Part shown: piece by piece, positions 60,778 to 64,000 of the stretch
Layout: every line of letters starts with the position of its first letter
Position numbering within the stretch: position 1 is the stretch's first letter
Origin: Streptomyces wuyuanensis
GTDB lineage: Bacteria > Actinomycetota > Actinomycetes > Streptomycetales > Streptomycetaceae
Assembly: GCF_900103455.1 (NCBI RefSeq)
Contig: NZ_FNHI01000019.1
Span: 62,001 to 126,000, forward strand
Direction: 5' to 3'
Length of the DNA: 64,000 nucleotides
Notes under the pieces: generated by a model
Seen by the model: only the letters and a program-made list of their open reading frames with translations
Told to the model about the DNA's origin: nothing
The model's database searches: none
Translations under genes and position numbers: made by a program

Positions 60778-60991
60778 GATTCTCCGATGCTGTTGCCGCC
60801 CGTCGTCGTCCCGGGCGTCCGGTGCTCTTTCCGACGAGCGTGGTGGAATGGCTGCGACGCCCCGGGCGCACGCGTGCGCACACCGTCGGGCGTGCCGGTT
60901 CCGCTGACTCGAATCCGCATGACGAGATCCACGCGAACGACGAAAGGTCCGCGGGGCGGGCATCGACCGAGGCCCTCCCGCCGCCCGCGTA

Positions 60992-61621
60992 CTACGCCGT
61001 CGTCATCGCCGCCGTGTTCGTCTCCGAGTCGGTTCTCAGACGCCGCCGGTGGGCCAAGCACTCCTCGTAGGAGGGCAGGAGCCCCCGCCGCTCGGCTTCC
61101 GCGAGCGTGGGCGCGGCGGCGTCCTTCTCGGAGAGCTCCGGCGCGAGGTCCGGGGGCCACTCGATGGCCAGCGCAGGGTCGAAGGGGTTGACCCCGTGCT
61201 CACGGTGCGGCGCATAGCCCTCGGAGCAGAGATACACCACGGTGGCTCCCTCCTCCAGGGCCATGAAGGCGTGGCCCAGCCCTTCCGAGAGGTAGACGGC
61301 CCGGTGCTCCCGGTCGTCGAGCCGGACGGCCTCCCACTGTCCGAACGTCGGGGAACCGGTGCGGATGTCCACGACCACGTCGAGCACCGCCCCGCTGACG
61401 CAGGTGACGTACTTCGCCTGCCCGGGCGGGACCGACGCGTAGTGGATGCCGCGAAGCGTGCCGCGCACCGAACGGGAGCAGTTCGCCTGCTCCAGCCGGA
61501 GAGTGTGGCCGGTCAGCTCCCGGAACCGGTCGGCCCGGAACCACTCGTGGAAACGGCCCCTTCGGTCGGTGAGGACGCGGGGGGTGTCCGCCCAGGCCCC
61601 TTCGATGCCAAGTGGTCTCAT
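60992..61621 (-). CDS. rmlC: dTDP-4-dehydrorhamnose 3,5-epimerase RmlC
   Basis: 209 residues of cupin fold. DRRGRFHEWFRADRFRELTGH, then QANCSRSVRGTLRGIHY with the catalytic His region, QAKYVTCVSGAVLDVVVD and YLSEGLGHAF. This is the RmlC/StrM type; the 5-monoepimerases of antibiotic sugars look similar, so an antibiotic-sugar role is possible. Starts 52 bp after rmlA. Confidence 0.92.
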   Translation of the reverse strand: MRPLGIEGAWADTPRVLTDRRGRFHEWFRADRFRELTGHTLRLEQANCSRSVRGTLRGIHYASVPPGQAKYVTCVSGAVLDVVVDIRTGSPTFGQWEAVRLDDREHRAVYLSEGLGHAFMALEEGATVVYLCSEGYAPHREHGVNPFDPALAIEWPPDLAPELSEKDAAAPTLAEAERRGLLPSYEECLAHRRRLRTDSETNTAAMTTA

Positions 61622-61672
61622 GTCGTCCGTTCCTTCCGCGCGTGCGGGTGTGCCGGCTGCCGCGTCCCTCCG

Positions 61673-62611
61673 TCAGGGCGTCGGGACCGGCTCCGTCCGC
61701 AGCGGCTCGTACGTGTGGGTCCCGCTGCCGCGCTGGGGCATGAGGGTGCACGGCGCCTCGTCCAGCAGGCCGAGCAGGTACTGGCCGTAGCCGCTCTTGA
61801 GCAGTGGCCGGGCCAGGGAGCGGAGCCGGTCGTCGTCGATCAGCCCGGCCCGCCAGACCGCTTCCTCGACACAGCCGATCTTGAAGCCCTGACGCTCCTC
61901 GATGACCCGGACGAACTCCGAAGCCTGGACCATCGACGCGAGGGTGCCCGTGTCCAGCCAGGCGGTGCCGCGGTCGAGCTTCGTGACCTGGAGCTCACCG
62001 GCCGCCAGATAGGCGCGGTTGACGTCGGTGATCTCCAACTCGCCCCGTTCGCTGGGCCGCAGGCCGCGGGCGATCTCCACGACACGGTTGTCGTAGAAGT
62101 ACAGGCCGGGCACCGCGTACCGGGACTTGGGCCGGGCCGGCTTCCTCGATCGACAGGGCCCGGCCGTGCTCGTCGAACTCGACCCGTAGGCCGAGGGGTT
62201 GGCGACCTGGTACGCGAACACCCGGCCCCCGATCGTGTTCGCGCAGTGGGCCAGCCGGGTGCCGAGGCCGCTGCCGTGGAAGATGTTGTCACCCAGGATG
62301 AGTGCGACCGGCTCGTCCTCGATGAACTCCGCGCCCAGTACGAAGGCCTGGGCGATGCCCTCCGGTCGTTCCTGCACGGCGTAGGTGATCCGCAGTCCCA
62401 GCCGGCTGCCGTCGTCGAGCAGCCGTTGGAACTGCTCCTGCTGATCCGGGGTCGTGATGACGAGGATTTCACCGACCCCCGCCATCACCAATGTGGACAG
62501 CGGGTAATAGACCATCGGTTTGTCGAACACCGGGAGCAGTTGCTTGGACACCGAACGGGTCAGCGGCCACAGCCCCGAACCTCTGCCCCCAGCCAGCAGA
62601 ATTCCACGCAT
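61673..62611 (-). CDS. rmlA: Glucose-1-phosphate thymidylyltransferase RmlA, locally frameshifted
   Basis: 312 residues, near the normal length, but with two oddities. The nucleotide motif reads LLAGGRGSGLWPLT where RmlA normally has AGGSGTRLxPLT, so the catalytic Arg is replaced by Gly. At 62143-62186 the frame is wrong: SSSTSTAGPCRSRKPARPKS replaces the expected VEFDEHGRALSIEEKPARPKS, which the neighbouring frame still encodes. A lost base near 62184 and two lost bases near 62144 explain it. The catalytic EEKP region is altered. The enzyme would start the rhamnose pathway if functional; as read it probably is not. Confidence 0.8.
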   Translation of the reverse strand: MRGILLAGGRGSGLWPLTRSVSKQLLPVFDKPMVYYPLSTLVMAGVGEILVITTPDQQEQFQRLLDDGSRLGLRITYAVQERPEGIAQAFVLGAEFIEDEPVALILGDNIFHGSGLGTRLAHCANTIGGRVFAYQVANPSAYGSSSTSTAGPCRSRKPARPKSRYAVPGLYFYDNRVVEIARGLRPSERGELEITDVNRAYLAAGELQVTKLDRGTAWLDTGTLASMVQASEFVRVIEERQGFKIGCVEEAVWRAGLIDDDRLRSLARPLLKSGYGQYLLGLLDEAPCTLMPQRGSGTHTYEPLRTEPVPTP

Positions 62612-62726
62612 GGGGCAACCGTAAGGGCCCCTGCCTCACAGACTTGGATGCGGCATGCGGCTGTTGCGCAAGACGAGGGCTGACAACACGAGGAGTTCGG
62701 CTCGACGGCGGGCCCGCGCACGACGG

Positions 62727-63884
62727 TCAGACGCGGGTCGGTCCGGCGACCGCCTCGGCCAGCAGACGGCGCCCGGCCGGGGTGGCAAGGACGCCGCGGA
62801 GGGCGGTGTCCCTTACGGTCCGGGCGGGTGCCGAGCGCAGGACCCAGGCTCGGGTGGCGAGGTCGGTGCGGGCGAGCACGCCCACCGCGTCGGAGCGCCG
62901 TGCGCGGCGCCAGGCCGTGAGCCCGTCCGCGGACGGGCCGGCGCGGGCGGTCGCGTCGGGCAGGACGGCGGCGAGGGAGACGGCGTCACGCAGGCCCAGG
63001 TTGAGTCCCTGGCCGCCGACCGGACTGCACACATGGGCGGCGTCTCCGATCAGGAGCACCCGCCGGCTTCGGTGGTGCACGGCGAGGCGCCGCTGTGTGC
63101 GGAAGGTGCTCGTCCAGCGGCATTCGCGGACCGTGGCCGTCCACCCCCGGGCCGCCGCTTCGGCTGCCAGAGCCTCCGTGCCGTCCGTGTCGCCCGGCCG
63201 CGGGCCGTGGGGCAGGTGCAGCACCACCCGAGCCCAGCCCTCGAGGTGCATCGGCAGCACCACGAGCAGCCCGCGTGGCCCGCCGATCATGTGGACCCTC
63301 CCGGGGTCCAGTGACGGATCCTCCACCCGAAGGTCGGCGAGCTGCCAGGTGCCGGGATAGGTCCGGCCGCGAAACGCCGCACCGGCCAGGGCGCGCAGAG
63401 TGCTCGACGCTCCGTCGGCCGCCACCACCCAGCGGGCGCGCAGCGGATCGAGGGCGTCCGACAGCACGGTGACACCGCCGGCGTCCTCCTCGGCCGATCG
63501 GACCGCCGCGGAACGGTGCACGCGCACACCGGCGCGCCCGGCCTCCTCGGCGAGCAGGCCCTCGGTCGCGCACTGCGGAACGGTCAGGATGTACGGGTAC
63601 GGGGAGCTCAGCCGTGCCAGACCGAAGCCGCCGAGCCTGCGGCTCTGCGACCACATCTCGACCGCGTCCACGCGCCTGCCGAGCGGATGCAGCGACTCGG
63701 CCAGCCCACTCGGCGCGAGGGCCTCCAGGGTCCTCGCGTGCAGGTCCGTCGCCCGGGACTCGGTAACCGGCCCCGGACGGCGTTCCAGCACGACCACGCC
63801 CAGACCCGCCCGGGCCAGCAGCAGTGCGGCGCTCAGTCCGACGGGCCCCGCCCCCACGACCACCACATCAGTGTCAACCCCCAT
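62727..63884 (-). CDS. FAD-dependent aromatic-type monooxygenase (PHBH fold)
   Basis: 385 residues. DVVVVGAGPVGLSAALLLARAG is the FAD site, VVAADGASSTLR the DG motif and VLLIGDAAHVCSPVGGQGLNLGLRDA the GD motif with the conserved proline. Such enzymes hydroxylate or cleave polyketide aromatics. Next to dTDP-deoxysugar genes this suggests the edge of a glycosylated aromatic polyketide pathway, but no PKS is visible. The ATG at 63884 was preferred over a GTG at 63893. The 116 bases after it to the window edge hold no gene. Confidence 0.88.
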   Translation of the reverse strand: MGVDTDVVVVGAGPVGLSAALLLARAGLGVVVLERRPGPVTESRATDLHARTLEALAPSGLAESLHPLGRRVDAVEMWSQSRRLGGFGLARLSSPYPYILTVPQCATEGLLAEEAGRAGVRVHRSAAVRSAEEDAGGVTVLSDALDPLRARWVVAADGASSTLRALAGAAFRGRTYPGTWQLADLRVEDPSLDPGRVHMIGGPRGLLVVLPMHLEGWARVVLHLPHGPRPGDTDGTEALAAEAAARGWTATVRECRWTSTFRTQRRLAVHHRSRRVLLIGDAAHVCSPVGGQGLNLGLRDAVSLAAVLPDATARAGPSADGLTAWRRARRSDAVGVLARTDLATRAWVLRSAPARTVRDTALRGVLATPAGRRLLAEAVAGPTRV

Positions 63885-64000
63885 ATCCGGCACTCTAGTC
63901 GGAACCGGATCAGGCCCGGAGTGGTCGGCCGTACGGGACCGTCCGGGGTGGAGTGCGGCGGCGTTTCCCGCCGCCGCACGGCAACCGGCAGGGACGCGGA

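Noticed and set aside
1..64000. tRNA and rRNA genes
   Set aside because: No cloverleaf-like or rRNA-like segment was recognised by eye anywhere in the window.

Overview
The window is a high-GC chromosome segment from a mycelial actinomycete, almost certainly Streptomyces. The evidence is a tap-tpg telomere-replication gene pair (which Streptomyces uses to cap linear replicons), a WhiB protein, mycothione reductase, the HtpX/PspAB pair, many GTG/TTG starts, and GC-rich third codon positions throughout. The tap-tpg pair and the mixed, partly decayed gene content suggest a chromosome arm rather than the core. The distance to a telomere cannot be read from this window.

Layout. 1-5.2 kb: the edge of a siderophore locus, with an MbtH-like protein, a lipoprotein siderophore-binding protein and two exporter-fold ABC half-transporters under an iron box. 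5.4-9.8 kb: an amidohydrolase pseudogene with three lesions, a peroxiredoxin, and an IS200/IS605-type element carrying tnpB and a divergent ribbon-helix-helix gene, inserted at the 5' edge of a DUF1707 gene. 10-13.2 kb: htpX, pspAB and mycothione reductase (envelope and redox stress). 13.3-22.1 kb: a large secreted subtilase, a TetR/membrane-protein pair around a perfect palindrome, a poorly understood protein and a PAS-GAF-SpoIIE-HATPase phosphatase. 22.5-29.6 kb: small enzymes and divergent regulator/target pairs (MarR/NmrA, TetR/MFS) and a ROK regulator. 30-33.4 kb: secreted proteins (an M15-like candidate and a ricin-type lectin) around a two-component system. 33.4-39.4 kb: EF-hand, WhiB, thioesterase/HxlR, TetR/SDR/membrane protein. 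39.5-42.4 kb: tpg and tap. 42.7-45.5 kb: a chloramphenicol-phosphotransferase-like kinase, an RNase HI with a zinc-binding tail, and an XRE-cupin regulator with a 46-aa membrane partner. 45.9-48.4 kb: a compact locus of a CGNR zinc-finger regulator, two very small genes, ohr and msrA, joined by four copies of one inverted repeat. 48.4-58.7 kb: a frameshifted FAD/NAD(P)-binding protein, an SDR, a 1473-aa repeat protein, a collagen-like protein, and a TPR protein with a glycosyltransferase-methyltransferase fusion. 58.9-63.9 kb: rmlDBCA for dTDP-deoxysugar and an aromatic-type FAD monooxygenase, possibly the edge of another biosynthetic cluster.

The most distinctive signal is the CGNR locus. 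TCACC-N9-GGTGA occurs before the CGNR gene, twice at a consensus-like promoter before ohr-msrA, and before the two small genes, which suggests a local peroxide/methionine-oxidation regulon with undescribed peptides. Also notable are the ABC pair with complementary degenerate ATP sites, and five genes (tnpB, rmlA, the amidohydrolase, the SpoIIE tail, the FAD/NAD protein) carrying indels, several beside homopolymers. Those indels may be real decay or assembly error, and that should be settled before interpreting any of them.
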